Positions 1-9,260 of a stretch of 12,856 nucleotides of DNA are shown here, piece after piece (the first letter of the stretch is position 1; each line of letters begins with the position of its first letter). The notes under the pieces are model-generated. The model was not told the DNA's origin. It did not search any database and saw only the letters and a program-made list of their open reading frames with translations. The DNA comes from Fragilaria radians (Eukaryota; Bacillariophyta; Fragilariophyceae; Fragilariales; Fragilariaceae), in assembly GCA_900642245.1 (NCBI GenBank), contig CAAAJI010000011.1, forward strand, positions 609,992-622,847. The letters are read 5' to 3'. A program made the position numbers and the translations under genes.

Positions 1-1236
1 AACAAACTCTCATTCGTTAGTTTTAAATTTCGTTTGAAAATTCTAGTATCACTCGATATTTCTTTCAACTACACCGTACGTAATCTTCATTGAGAACTAT
101 TTTTATGGTGACATCGTAAAAGTAAAGAATAGTGATTGTCATGCTACTTATGTTGAAAGCTCTTTTTCTATGCTGGATTGTCCTTGATCAGATAATTTGT
201 TTCAATGATGTGGTTTCAATGTATTCATTAAGTTCGAACAATTTTCACTTAACAGAGTATGAAAAATGAGGAAATTTTCAATATGTGATTTCACTCAAAT
301 TGTCATAAAAACAGAAACTTGCATCTTGTGACTTTGAAGGTGCAAGGTACTTATTTATCCTTGGTATCAATGTAAGAATGGAATAAATGAGGTTTATGAA
401 GTGAGTATCTTCCATGTAAAAAATGCAATTTTTTTTATTCGTTTTTTTTTTAAATTTTGTTTAAACCAGCTTTTGCGTTGAGCATTGTACAATACAATTT
501 GGTTACTTCAGATGTAATGCATCGTTCCTCGATTCATACAACATTCATGAATACATACACTTAGCAAATTTCATTTCTGCTCTGCTTTACATGCTGTAAT
601 GAATGTTCAATAACGTTTGCACGGATGATAGTTTTATTTCTTTATATTCTACAGTCAAAATATCTTTCCAAGTTAAATTCATTATTCAAACACTGAATTT
701 AGATTGAGCTGTTATCTAGGCGTTGAGACAAAATGCCATAACCCTCGAGACTTGAAGAAGAAATGCTCGTAATCGAACTAGAATCTGGTCTCGGGTTGAC
801 GGAAACAATGCATCGTTCGATAATACAGGATATTCCTAAGGAAAAAGATTATCTTCTTCAAAATTTTAATCCGTGTCAATTGACCTGATCTCATCAATTA
901 AAAATTGTGGACTTTCATCCATGATTTTTTACAAACGAAGATTAAAATGAAAAAAGAATTCTTAGTTAATTGTCTTTTCTCGAAGAAAAATTTCTGACTG
1001 TTTCGATTTTGAAGCAAAAGGTAAGCAAAAAAGGAGGATTTGACCTTTAATCATTATCAACAGGAGTATTTGTGTGCTTGTGAACAGCTGATACTCGATT
1101 ATTCTTCTAGGAAACAGTTAGATTATATCACTCAATTCCTTCACTTGCTATGCATCCTAACTAAACCCTGAATTCTGTGGGCAGTTCATGATGGGGGGGG
1201 AGCATTATCTTTGAATAACATAGATTAACTTCGATT
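1..1236. other. AT-rich spacer, no gene recognised
   Basis: No open frame of useful length and no recognisable protein fragment, tRNA or rRNA was seen on either strand. The stretch is strongly AT-rich. It contains two T runs (429-436 and 442-451) and an isolated run of eight G at 1193-1200. The right end should hold the 3' UTR and polyadenylation region of the minus-strand gene that stops at 1237. I could not identify a defined terminator or poly(A) signal with confidence. Confidence 0.6.
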
Positions 1237-3126
1237 TCATGATTTTTGGCGCATTCGTCTACGAATTTTTACTCCTTGGTCAATTAAGTCTTGTTCTTCA
1301 GAACTATACGTTTCAAAAGAAAATTTGCTCCGGAGAACTTGATTGGTGAAGTTGTACATGGCTACTTCATTTCGGATCGGAGTTCTAAGGCTGTAAATGC
1401 GAGCACGAGTTGCATTTCCCAAATACACCGCCCAAATGGCATACGTTGATCTTGAATTCCCAATAAAATCAGATGTTCCTGACATTAGGAAACAAAAAGC
1501 TTGTTCGCCGTTCTGCGTCTCAATAAATCTGGCATCCAGTTTTTGAACAAGCATCCGCTCCACGTATGGCATCCCAAATTCTTTATATCGACTGGTCACT
1601 GCAACTTTATCTCCAGGACTATACCCTTGGAGAATCTCTGTGACAGTTTTGTTCGGGCTCAACTCCTCAAAACCAAGTATTCTTCCAGCTCTCGGCATCT
1701 CCTGTAGATAGCCACGTGCGTGTACAATGGTTTCATTCTGGCTTGGCTTTACTCCGCAACAAGCAGGGTTATTGATATCAAATTCAAACCAATTAAACCT
1801 AAATCTCTCAAAGAATCTGTCATTGATATAGCCCAACACTCCATAGGTGTCGGCATATATAAAGGGGAGTGTAATATTTGAATTTGAAGGAATATCAGGA
1901 GGAACGTTGCTTGTATTCAAAATCACATTTATGAAGGCCTCAAGATTCTGTCGAATACATGTCTCCGATTCACAGTTACTGAGATAAAATGCATTGTTGC
2001 CTAGCCAAGAGTTCTGACTTATAAGCCGATCGTCGAACTCTTGAGTATTACCCTCCGAAAAATCCAGGTTACGCAACTTTGGAAAGCAGTTTACAATGCT
2101 GCTCCGTGCTCGGTGCCACTTTGGATGCGTCTGATGACGTAATATGACTTTGGTTGATATATTGTAATCTTCCTCAAGGATCCATTTCAAGCCAAAGCCA
2201 TAGGCAAACTTACAGAGTTGGTTGGCCATTTCTCCACTAAGCTGCACAACAATGTGAAAAGTCGTATTTCCTATCGATGCATTTGATACGTCGAAACCAA
2301 TCTTATTGTCAGTACTACCATCTTGTTTCATTAAAGAACCAAATTTGTCTCCAGCTTCAAAAAGATGGCATGACTTAGAATCGGAGTCCATGACAAATGT
2401 CTGGTTGAAAATAGACTGAAAACCATCGTCGACTTGGATCTGAGGGTTTCCGTCATATAAAAGAAAAGGTGAAGATATCTTTTGATCGTTTGGAATTGTT
2501 AAGTTTCTGACAAGATCTTTGGAATAATTCAAAAGCAGTGTCTGTAGGTCTATTGTCCAACCTGATAAATTATCGGTTTTATTGATTAAAGAATGCCACG
2601 CGACACCTTCGTTGCTGGCATAATCATTGGTAGAGACGATCGTTAAATTCACCAGATTTGGAAAGCAACTTATCAAACTGCTATAAAATTCGGAAAGGTT
2701 GGCTTCATTTGTAGCTGCAAAGATCTCCGTCGATAAATTGTATGATGTTTTAAGTAAATACTGTAGCGCATAACCATTGACCAAATTTTGTAAGGTATGG
2801 CTTGAAAATTGTACCAAGAGGCTAATGGGGTGAAGTGATGATCCTAAAGGTGACACTTGGAAACGATTATCAGATAAAGTTTGAATTCGATTCTTCGATC
2901 GAGGTTCATTCCACCAGCTTTTCCGTGTATCCCAGAAGGATGAATTGGATTCTAATTTCGATTCATTAAATGTGTCTAGTGATATGCTTTCATTTCTAAG
3001 CTGTTGATCACTTGATTTCAGAGAATTTGTGGACCGAATGAAAAATTCGTCGTCTATCATAGAGAGGAAGAATAAAATCACGAGCAAAGCCAAGAAGCAA
3101 CGAAAGATCGGTGGTAGGCTGCTCAT
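1237..3126 (-). CDS. GT11-like (fucosyltransferase-like) type II membrane glycoprotein
   Basis: A 629-aa protein in one exon, ATG at 3126 and TGA at 1239-1237. A short cytoplasmic N-terminus is followed by one hydrophobic segment (about residues 8-23) with no obvious cleavage site, the topology of a Golgi type II glycosyltransferase. The lumenal part carries about 20 N-x-S/T sequons. Residues 290-310 (QLSGEMANQL at 295-304) resemble the glycine-rich N-terminal motif of GT11 alpha-1,2-fucosyltransferases. VHARGY (468-473) sits where GT11 has its H-x-R donor-binding motif. Residues 544-572 (FCFLM...IGNSRSTYAIWA) resemble the C-terminal GT11 motif with S-T/S-F/Y and W-A. Residues about 100-265 look like a diverged copy of about 289-455. 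The tail is basic (KIRRRMRQKS). I recognise this as a family common in diatoms, but donor and acceptor are unknown, and the match to GT11 is by motif pattern only. It is divergent from the CRN gene, with 1.6 kb between them. Confidence 0.65.
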   Translation of the reverse strand: MSSLPPIFRCFLALLVILFFLSMIDDEFFIRSTNSLKSSDQQLRNESISLDTFNESKLESNSSFWDTRKSWWNEPRSKNRIQTLSDNRFQVSPLGSSLHPISLLVQFSSHTLQNLVNGYALQYLLKTSYNLSTEIFAATNEANLSEFYSSLISCFPNLVNLTIVSTNDYASNEGVAWHSLINKTDNLSGWTIDLQTLLLNYSKDLVRNLTIPNDQKISSPFLLYDGNPQIQVDDGFQSIFNQTFVMDSDSKSCHLFEAGDKFGSLMKQDGSTDNKIGFDVSNASIGNTTFHIVVQLSGEMANQLCKFAYGFGLKWILEEDYNISTKVILRHQTHPKWHRARSSIVNCFPKLRNLDFSEGNTQEFDDRLISQNSWLGNNAFYLSNCESETCIRQNLEAFINVILNTSNVPPDIPSNSNITLPFIYADTYGVLGYINDRFFERFRFNWFEFDINNPACCGVKPSQNETIVHARGYLQEMPRAGRILGFEELSPNKTVTEILQGYSPGDKVAVTSRYKEFGMPYVERMLVQKLDARFIETQNGEQAFCFLMSGTSDFIGNSRSTYAIWAVYLGNATRARIYSLRTPIRNEVAMYNFTNQVLRSKFSFETYSSEEQDLIDQGVKIRRRMRQKS

Positions 3127-4767
3127 GATTGACTGCGTCGTTCCTCCTTTCGGAGTTTAATTTCAAACCGGTATGGCAAGTACGACGCAAATTCTATACT
3201 ACATACTAGCTTAAAAAAGTCACAACCTGGGGTTGAATTAAGATAGTTTTACTCTGATTTTGAATTGAAGATCATTTTGTAAATTGGCTGAGAAATAGCC
3301 AATATGGGTTTATGGGAGTAGGGATCAAAATTTTCTTACAACATTTGGCATTCTATGGTGAGCAAATAAACACGCCGGCAAAGTCAGAGCAAATGAGGCG
3401 ACAAAATTGGATTTTAGATTTTGGACTCAAAGTTTACCAATATATTCAACAGGTATGGCCCAATGAATTGCAAAGATAAATTCCAGAGAATTCAATTTAA
3501 ATTTGATCTCAAAATTAGTATACATGAGGATAAATTTTTTGATTTGTTCATTCCCAGGCTTGTTTGTGAACTCATATTTTAGTTTTTGAATATTGCCAAC
3601 ACCTTAGTAGATGACAGGAGAGTGTTAGGAAATGCCATATTTGATACTCTAAGTAGAATGACAAAGTGGGCTGGCAGGAAAACCATTCCACCTAGAAGAC
3701 CGATTTTAGATGAATAGTCATCGCAAATGGCTGTAATATTTGCGACTACTTGAGAAAGACACCTAATCCATATTCTACTTATTATCAGGTCTCACATTAG
3801 CTATCTGTGTTTTTGGATCACCCTATATACCCTTTGTTTGAATAGCATAGATATTGACTAACAATCCTGTGGGACATTCGGGATCCATCAAGAATACTGT
3901 TGATTTCAATCACATTCTAAGTTAGCATACATATCAAGAGCAAAATCCTAAGATAAACAAACATTAATGATCATTTAATGAATTCTTTGCAGCTGGATGC
4001 TTTTGAAGTTCAAATACTTGAATGTAACGCAAACGTCAGATGGACAATAGGTTCCTCATAAAAGTGAGTCAAATGCTGCATGTCATAAAGTTGTCAATAA
4101 TCTCTGCTGTCAAATTGTCCTTTTCTTTTCAACCTATTTTGAGCTTGTTCTAATTACAGTAAACATATTATTTCAATTTCAATCTAGGTATTGACAAATG
4201 AAAACTCTAGGAACACATCTAGTATTTATCACCAAAGGCTGTAAAATAATCTAGGCCACTAGTATGTAAGCATTCAAGCCTTTCCACAAAATAAAACAGA
4301 TTGCAAATATCAAGTACTTATGTCTGCATTGATCAATTATCACCACCATCAATAGCCCATCTCTTGGAGCATTTATGCCAATCCCCTTGATTGTTTTCTC
4401 ATCATTCAACAGGTGAAAGTAGGATTCTCTTTTTGATTTTGGCAATCATATATTTGGATGTGGATGTAGATATGTAGGCTTTCTTGGCATCTAAACTCTC
4501 ATCATCATATCTTCAAAATCCTAATCCCTTCATAAGATAGATGGAACGGATCGTGAAAATCGTGAGCCTAGGTTGAGTTTTTGGTATGAAAAACTCACAA
4601 TTTCATAACATTTTGACAGAGAGAGTTGGCATAAACTTACCTTTTCATTTGACCAAGAATTTCTTTTTTCTTTTCATCGTTATTAATAACTACGAATTCA
4701 TCGATCCTTGAGCCTGAGTACGTTTAACAAAAGAAACACGGATACACGACCCGAACTTCATGAATAA
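3127..4767. other. Divergent intergenic region
   Basis: This spacer separates the minus-strand glycosyltransferase-like gene from the plus-strand CRN gene and must hold both promoters. It is AT-rich. Short open stretches occur on both strands, for example a 55-codon plus-strand frame beginning ATGGGAGTAGGG near 3314, but none matches a family I know. A weak transposase-relic candidate within it is listed separately. No clear TATA box, initiator or repeat family could be defined by eye. Confidence 0.5.
4251..4445 (-). pseudogene. Possible transposase C-terminal relic (weak)
   Basis: A 64-codon minus-strand frame that begins with TTG, not ATG, and ends at a stop next to 4251. Its final residues form a hydrophobic aromatic helix followed by NAYIL, with an upstream D-Q pair. 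This order is reminiscent of the C-terminal end of the piggyBac-type DDE transposase domain (PF13843). No upstream catalytic domain, terminal inverted repeats or TTAA duplication was found. The resemblance could come from hydrophobic composition alone. If real, it is a short dead fragment, not a gene. Confidence 0.2.
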
Positions 4768-4774
4768 ATGGTGA
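4760..4774 (+). promoter_or_regulatory. Four-codon uORF overlapping the CRN start
   Basis: An upstream ATG at 4760 opens a minimal frame (Met-Asn-Lys-Trp) that stops at TGA 4772-4774, overlapping the CRN start codon at 4768 in another frame. The TAA at 4765-4767 directly before the CRN ATG is in the CRN frame and closes any N-terminal extension. If the transcript includes 4760, ribosomes must leak past it or reinitiate. The transcription start is unknown, so a regulatory role is inference. Confidence 0.35.
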
Positions 4775-5934
4775 AATTGTTCTGCGCGCTCGTCGGGGAG
4801 AAGGAAACATTCTCCATCGACATCGATGCGAATAAATACGTGGGTGACTTAAAGGACACTATCGCATTGAAGCAGAAGTATGAATTTGCAGCACACAAGC
4901 TGCAACTTTTCCTCGCCAGGAAAAGCGATGGCACGTGGCTGGATACATATGACGCGGAAGCCCTAAAGCTCGATGAGAATAGACACCTGGAAGGGTTTAT
5001 GCAGATGGATCCGCTGTTGTGGATCAAGAACACCATGAACTTTGGAGAGAGATTTGAGCCAAACGACGGGGAAATTCACGTGTTGGTGGTTTTACCAGAA
5101 AGTGCTGCGAGTGATATCACGGCAGCGACTACTCCGTTCGCGGCTGAGCAATTGAAGATGGTCATAAATGAGGTCCTGGATCAACGTGATCAAATGGACT
5201 CTGAGTACTCGATATCAACGTGCTCGCAATCGAAAGAAATGCTATTCATGCAGCAATTAGGTGTTAAATACGCGTCTATTCCCATTCATGAAGTGATTGA
5301 CAACTCGATTCCTGGTTATCAGTGGTCAGAACTATCTGAAAAGCATCCAGACCAACGAAAGGCTTACATAAAGTACCTTGAGGAGCACTTACGTGAAGCT
5401 TTGATATCAGGACAAGAGCAAAAGGATTTCCATACATCTGGAATGTACAACTTACTCGATTGTGATGATCCACACAGACTTCCGTTTAGGTTGAAGGGAA
5501 CAACAGATCTGATGATTATCGACAACTTGGCGAACCGTATGAACGATGCTTTCGTTGGTCTTCGGTTCGTAATCGAAGTAAAAAAGAATCGACCCAGCAA
5601 CAAAGAACAATGGCAACTGCTCCTGGAGTTAGTTGTAGCGGATTTCAAGTGTGAAGAGCGCTGTGCACCCATGGGATTGCTCACTAACCTGAACGACTAC
5701 TGGTATTTCTTGTGGATCACGCAGGACAAAAAAATCGCTAGAATGGTTCTTACTTGCCCAGCCAATGGATTCAAGACAATGAAACAAGTATTGGAGGACA
5801 GAAGTGGGCCCACGTTTGATGGAGACTTTCCAATGCGGTTATCCTTCTTGGACTCACCCATTCCTCTGAAGCGTCAAAAGTTGCTTCAAGGTGCTAGTGG
5901 ATGCGACGATGCTGCATCAGAAAGGTTAGAATGA
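4768..5934 (+). CDS. Crinkler (CRN)-type protein, header plus PD-(D/E)XK nuclease-like domain
   Basis: A 388-aa intron-free gene. The start is fixed by an in-frame TAA immediately before the ATG. Residues 1-110 form a complete CRN header. It opens with a ubiquitin-like beta-grasp start (MVKLFCALVG), has LQLFLARK at 45-52 matching the hallmark LxLFLAK motif, G-x-W-L at 55-58, and ends in HVLVVLP (104-110), the conserved header boundary. After a linker, residues about 145-345 look like a restriction-endonuclease-fold domain: GTTD with D247, then E270-V-K272, then a helix with Q283 and the E-L pair, then a strand (PMGLLTNLNDYW) typical of CRN nuclease domains. No P-loop NTPase motif lies between header and nuclease. 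KRQK (368-371) fits a monopartite nuclear localisation signal. There is no signal peptide or membrane segment. In oomycetes CRN proteins are effectors that act in nuclei. Here the role is unknown: effector, self-directed nuclease or domesticated factor are all possible. Confidence 0.88.
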   Translation: MVKLFCALVGEKETFSIDIDANKYVGDLKDTIALKQKYEFAAHKLQLFLARKSDGTWLDTYDAEALKLDENRHLEGFMQMDPLLWIKNTMNFGERFEPNDGEIHVLVVLPESAASDITAATTPFAAEQLKMVINEVLDQRDQMDSEYSISTCSQSKEMLFMQQLGVKYASIPIHEVIDNSIPGYQWSELSEKHPDQRKAYIKYLEEHLREALISGQEQKDFHTSGMYNLLDCDDPHRLPFRLKGTTDLMIIDNLANRMNDAFVGLRFVIEVKKNRPSNKEQWQLLLELVVADFKCEERCAPMGLLTNLNDYWYFLWITQDKKIARMVLTCPANGFKTMKQVLEDRSGPTFDGDFPMRLSFLDSPIPLKRQKLLQGASGCDDAASERLE

Positions 5935-7583
5935 CACGAGTTGATGTCTGATGCACGCAGTCCGGAGTTTTTGTAACAGCGGTGAAAAGAGTACACATTG
6001 AACCTGATTCTTCAAATGCCTGTTTCTAGCTAAGTGTGCACTTAGACGGATAGGAATCACATCTAGACTTCAAACATTGATTAATCGAAGCAACTTGACT
6101 GTTGCATATAATTCCTTCAAGTTTTCTTTCGATCATGGATTTTTTTCTTGATATATTTATTATTGCAACACATCTGATTGAAATACTTACTAATTGTTGT
6201 CAACAATGCCCCACACAAGGAAATTACAATCGTCACTAGCTTGGATTTAAAAATCATTGTTTGTCGCTTTTATAGCCATGGACACAATGGCGCGTAATAG
6301 TTATGGGCTTCTTCGAGAGCTTTTCCTTTGATTTTTCCAAATTCTAAAAGGAAAGACGTAGTTAAATGTGATGTATGGGGTCCATTGGGATTTGAAGAAT
6401 AATTATTCTTTATAAATTTTCTTTCAGTTAACGTGTTTAATTTTTCTCTCGATCACTTTTCTTGAATTTCCCCCCTATATTTATCATCGGATTGGTTTCT
6501 TTGAACAAAATGCTGCTTCAAAATCAGTTGAATTAAGTCAATAATTCTATTCTGTGAGTCAAAAATCACCCAAGACATCCCAATAGACTACTCATTTCAT
6601 GCATTGAGACTCTTTTCAGTCTTTTTATACTAACGAACACACTTCAGTCTTGAATGTATATTCTCTCTTTTTGCTCACGGGATATCTCTTGTAAAATTAT
6701 TGCGTTTATCTATTGGTTACCCTGTATTTTCTAGTATATTCTTGTTTGCATAAAAAACGAGTTCGTTAAATTTCCATTTTCTCTCCACCCAGCAGCTTTT
6801 CATTGTTTGATGCACTTCATCAAGTCAATATGTTGACCAGCAGCTATTTGTTGTAGGAGGAGGCACAGGTAGCATACATTCTTTAAGTTTCATTTTGCTT
6901 TAGCTAGCGTAATAATAGTTCAGATAAGTATTTTTTACTGATCTACAAAGGAATTTAAGTTTATCAATAATGCTTTCAGAGTATTTCGCATGCTTACTTC
7001 TGTTGGTTCTAATGTTCCATTAGACTATCTTTGACCAAATTCAATTTGAGAGTTCGGGTGTCTATCAAGCCTTACTGGAAAACAATACCTTAAATTAACA
7101 ATCAGCATATATGCTCCTCTACAATAGTCTCCATGCCCTGAAGGTTTATCAACATTTACCCATACTTCCCTACTCCCTTACTGAATATAATCTCAACTCA
7201 GCTTTGAATGACCTCATATTTTTTGTGTCTCAGAGAGTTTTAGGGCGTATCGCTGATTTTGCATTTCTTTCCCTGTTGAGAGTTTCAAGGTCTCTTACCT
7301 GTGAACTCAATTGTGCAAAAGCTAGTAAAGAGAGGACTTTAATGAATAGCCTTCTACTTGGAAATTCCCCTGAGTGATGTAGACACATAAATCCCATATC
7401 TGTCCTAGAATTGATAACAGGACTCCATGTGATTGTAACGTAACGACGAATATGTTTCAAGATATGCATGGTACAAAAGTTTAATCGAGAGTTACGATAG
7501 TTGAGCAAAATCTATACATAGTGGCAAAGAATATTGCGTCTTGGAATGCAGGAGGTCGATAAAAGTCAACGATGACTCAAATC

Positions 7584-7600
7584 CAAACTATTATAGTTTG
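7584..7600. repeat. 17-bp hyphenated palindrome
   Basis: CAAACTAT at 7584-7591 and its exact reverse complement ATAGTTTG at 7593-7600 flank a single T. It is too short and AT-rich to be a transcription terminator in a eukaryote. It could be a dimeric protein site or chance. Confidence 0.4.
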
Positions 7601-8870
7601 TAAGGCATGCATTAAGCAGACTGATCAGGCTATTTCTTTCGTCGTCTCATAGAATACAGGAGGGCTTAAAAGCTATGATTTCCACAGCAAACGACTGTTG
7701 TGCCTGCAAAAGAATGTCATTTATAAATTCTTGCAACGAGAAGACTATAAAAAAGTATATTTGATCACATTAAAGTATTTGGGTATTTAGCGGACAAAAA
7801 TGAGTCAAGATAGTGCTCATAGTTATACTACTGTATGAGCATATTCATGCATTGTAAGGCTGATAAGTCTGAAGCTAAGCATGTCATCCAAGTGGCGATG
7901 AGGATGAGATGTTGTAGTGATTTACGCTTACTACCACAGATTCAAATTAGGCATATTGAGAAAATTAAACACACAAAATGCATGCAAGGTATGCCCTATT
8001 GCTCAATCCAGTCACAATCTTCCTTATCTTTGCGTCACAAATAAAGGTTTGGATCAGAGGAAAACTTAATATCTCATATAAAGCCTTTGACTTAAAGTGA
8101 AAGAATCATGTATTACTCCTCCGCACGAGATATCTGGATGGATAAGCAATTCTTCTTCAGAATCTCCATACAAGCAGGTAACTTAAGCGTTTTCTACCTT
8201 GAAAAGAAATCTGTGAATAGGCAAAATGCACAAAGAATTCTGAAAATCAATGCATCTGTAACCACAACTTCGGGCCTTGCCAGGTTAAATACTAGTCCTA
8301 GTGCCACATATGCAGTAAACTGCGTTTTTGCCACTTAATTGTAGTTTTCGATCAGCACTTCAAAATTCATTCATGCACATCCCGAATCCTGGCTAAAGCA
8401 GTTCTTACTATGCCTACGTATGCATCCTCTTTTCTCATTGACTGCGCAACCTTATCACCAATATTCTTCAAAAGCACCTTGAACATTTTGGTAATTTTGA
8501 AATGTAGAGATTTTATTGTTATAGTTGGGATCGCATGTTTATCTGCAAGTCCATGATTCCTTGTTACTATCCAGGACAAGCACAAGGAACAAAAATTTTT
8601 TGTTCTGCGAACAACTGAACGAAGCGAATCAAGGATAACTAGTTGGTACATAATCAAACGACCAGGGAAAGGACACTATACACCCAGACATGAAATAAAT
8701 TATGAAAGTCTGATTTATCCCTAAAATTAAGTAAAAGGATTTAGAATAATTAGTCAAGTGGAAGAAGTTTTGAGGCCCACTTCACGGTTTCTTTTCACTC
8801 GATAATGTGCATACCATCTTCAGCGTAGATCTATAAGGTTAAAAAATCATTTTTAGGATTTTGTTATGAA

Positions 8871-8890
8871 TTCCTCCCAATTCCTCCCAA
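8871..8890. repeat. Perfect tandem decamer, two copies
   Basis: TTCCTCCCAA occurs twice head to tail with no mismatch. It lies about 380 bp upstream of the gene at 9273. It is probably a small replication-slippage duplication, and no function is implied. Confidence 0.6.
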
Positions 8891-9209
8891 GGAAGAGGTA
8901 TGTAAGTTCTCCCTTTTTTCCCATTTTAGAATATTGTAGCAACTACACTAACCCCAATTCTTTGAAACCTAGTTCAAACTTATTTTTTAAATGGGCTACG
9001 ATCAATGGGACTAAAGTTGACTTCTGTGAAGGAAGCCATTATTTTAAAGTCTTAACTCTACTTACTCTGCTATGAATACATTTTCACGCTCCAGTGCAAA
9101 AATACATCTCTAATTTTTAGATATTGTCAATAGGGTTCGGTGTAACAAAATTCACCGCAAATACAATAAGGATCAATCTTTTGACACACAATACAAGTAA
9201 GGCGTGCCG

Positions 9210-9260
9210 ATGACCCAAAATGAATCTTTTCTGGCATCAATTCATATTTCACGACCATAA
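9210..9260 (+). promoter_or_regulatory. Upstream ORF before the pyrophosphorylase-like gene
   Basis: An ATG at 9210 opens a 16-codon frame ending at TAA 9258-9260, in the same frame as the main ATG at 9273. This stop proves that the main protein cannot extend upstream in a contiguous exon. A second upstream ATG at 9220 opens a frame that overlaps the main start. Both matter only if transcription begins upstream of them. The sequence does not show the transcription start, so the real 5' end may lie between 9222 and 9273. Confidence 0.3.

Noticed and set aside
1193..1200. Run of eight G as a G-quadruplex or regulatory tract
   Set aside because: A single G run without three further G tracts nearby cannot form an intramolecular quadruplex. 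It is probably a simple homopolymer.
3314..3480. Plus-strand 55-codon frame ending in a W-P-N-E-L segment
   Set aside because: The frame is short, has no family match I can name and no splice partner. Such open stretches are expected by chance in this much spacer.
3540..3790. Two adjoining open stretches on the minus strand between about 3450 and 3790
   Set aside because: They are in different frames with stops between them and no recognisable domain. I could not support a pseudogene call.
4758..5684. Minus-strand frames inside the CRN gene
   Set aside because: These are shadows of the well-supported plus-strand protein and carry no motif of their own.
7111..7508. Overlapping short frames on both strands
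   Set aside because: Neither shows a motif, a signal peptide or plausible splice sites, and both strands being open suggests chance.
7835..8657. Frames at 7835-8044, 8108-8338 and 8367-8657 as possible retrotransposon debris
   Set aside because: I tried to fit them to Copia-type integrase or RNase H patterns and found no consistent order of conserved residues.
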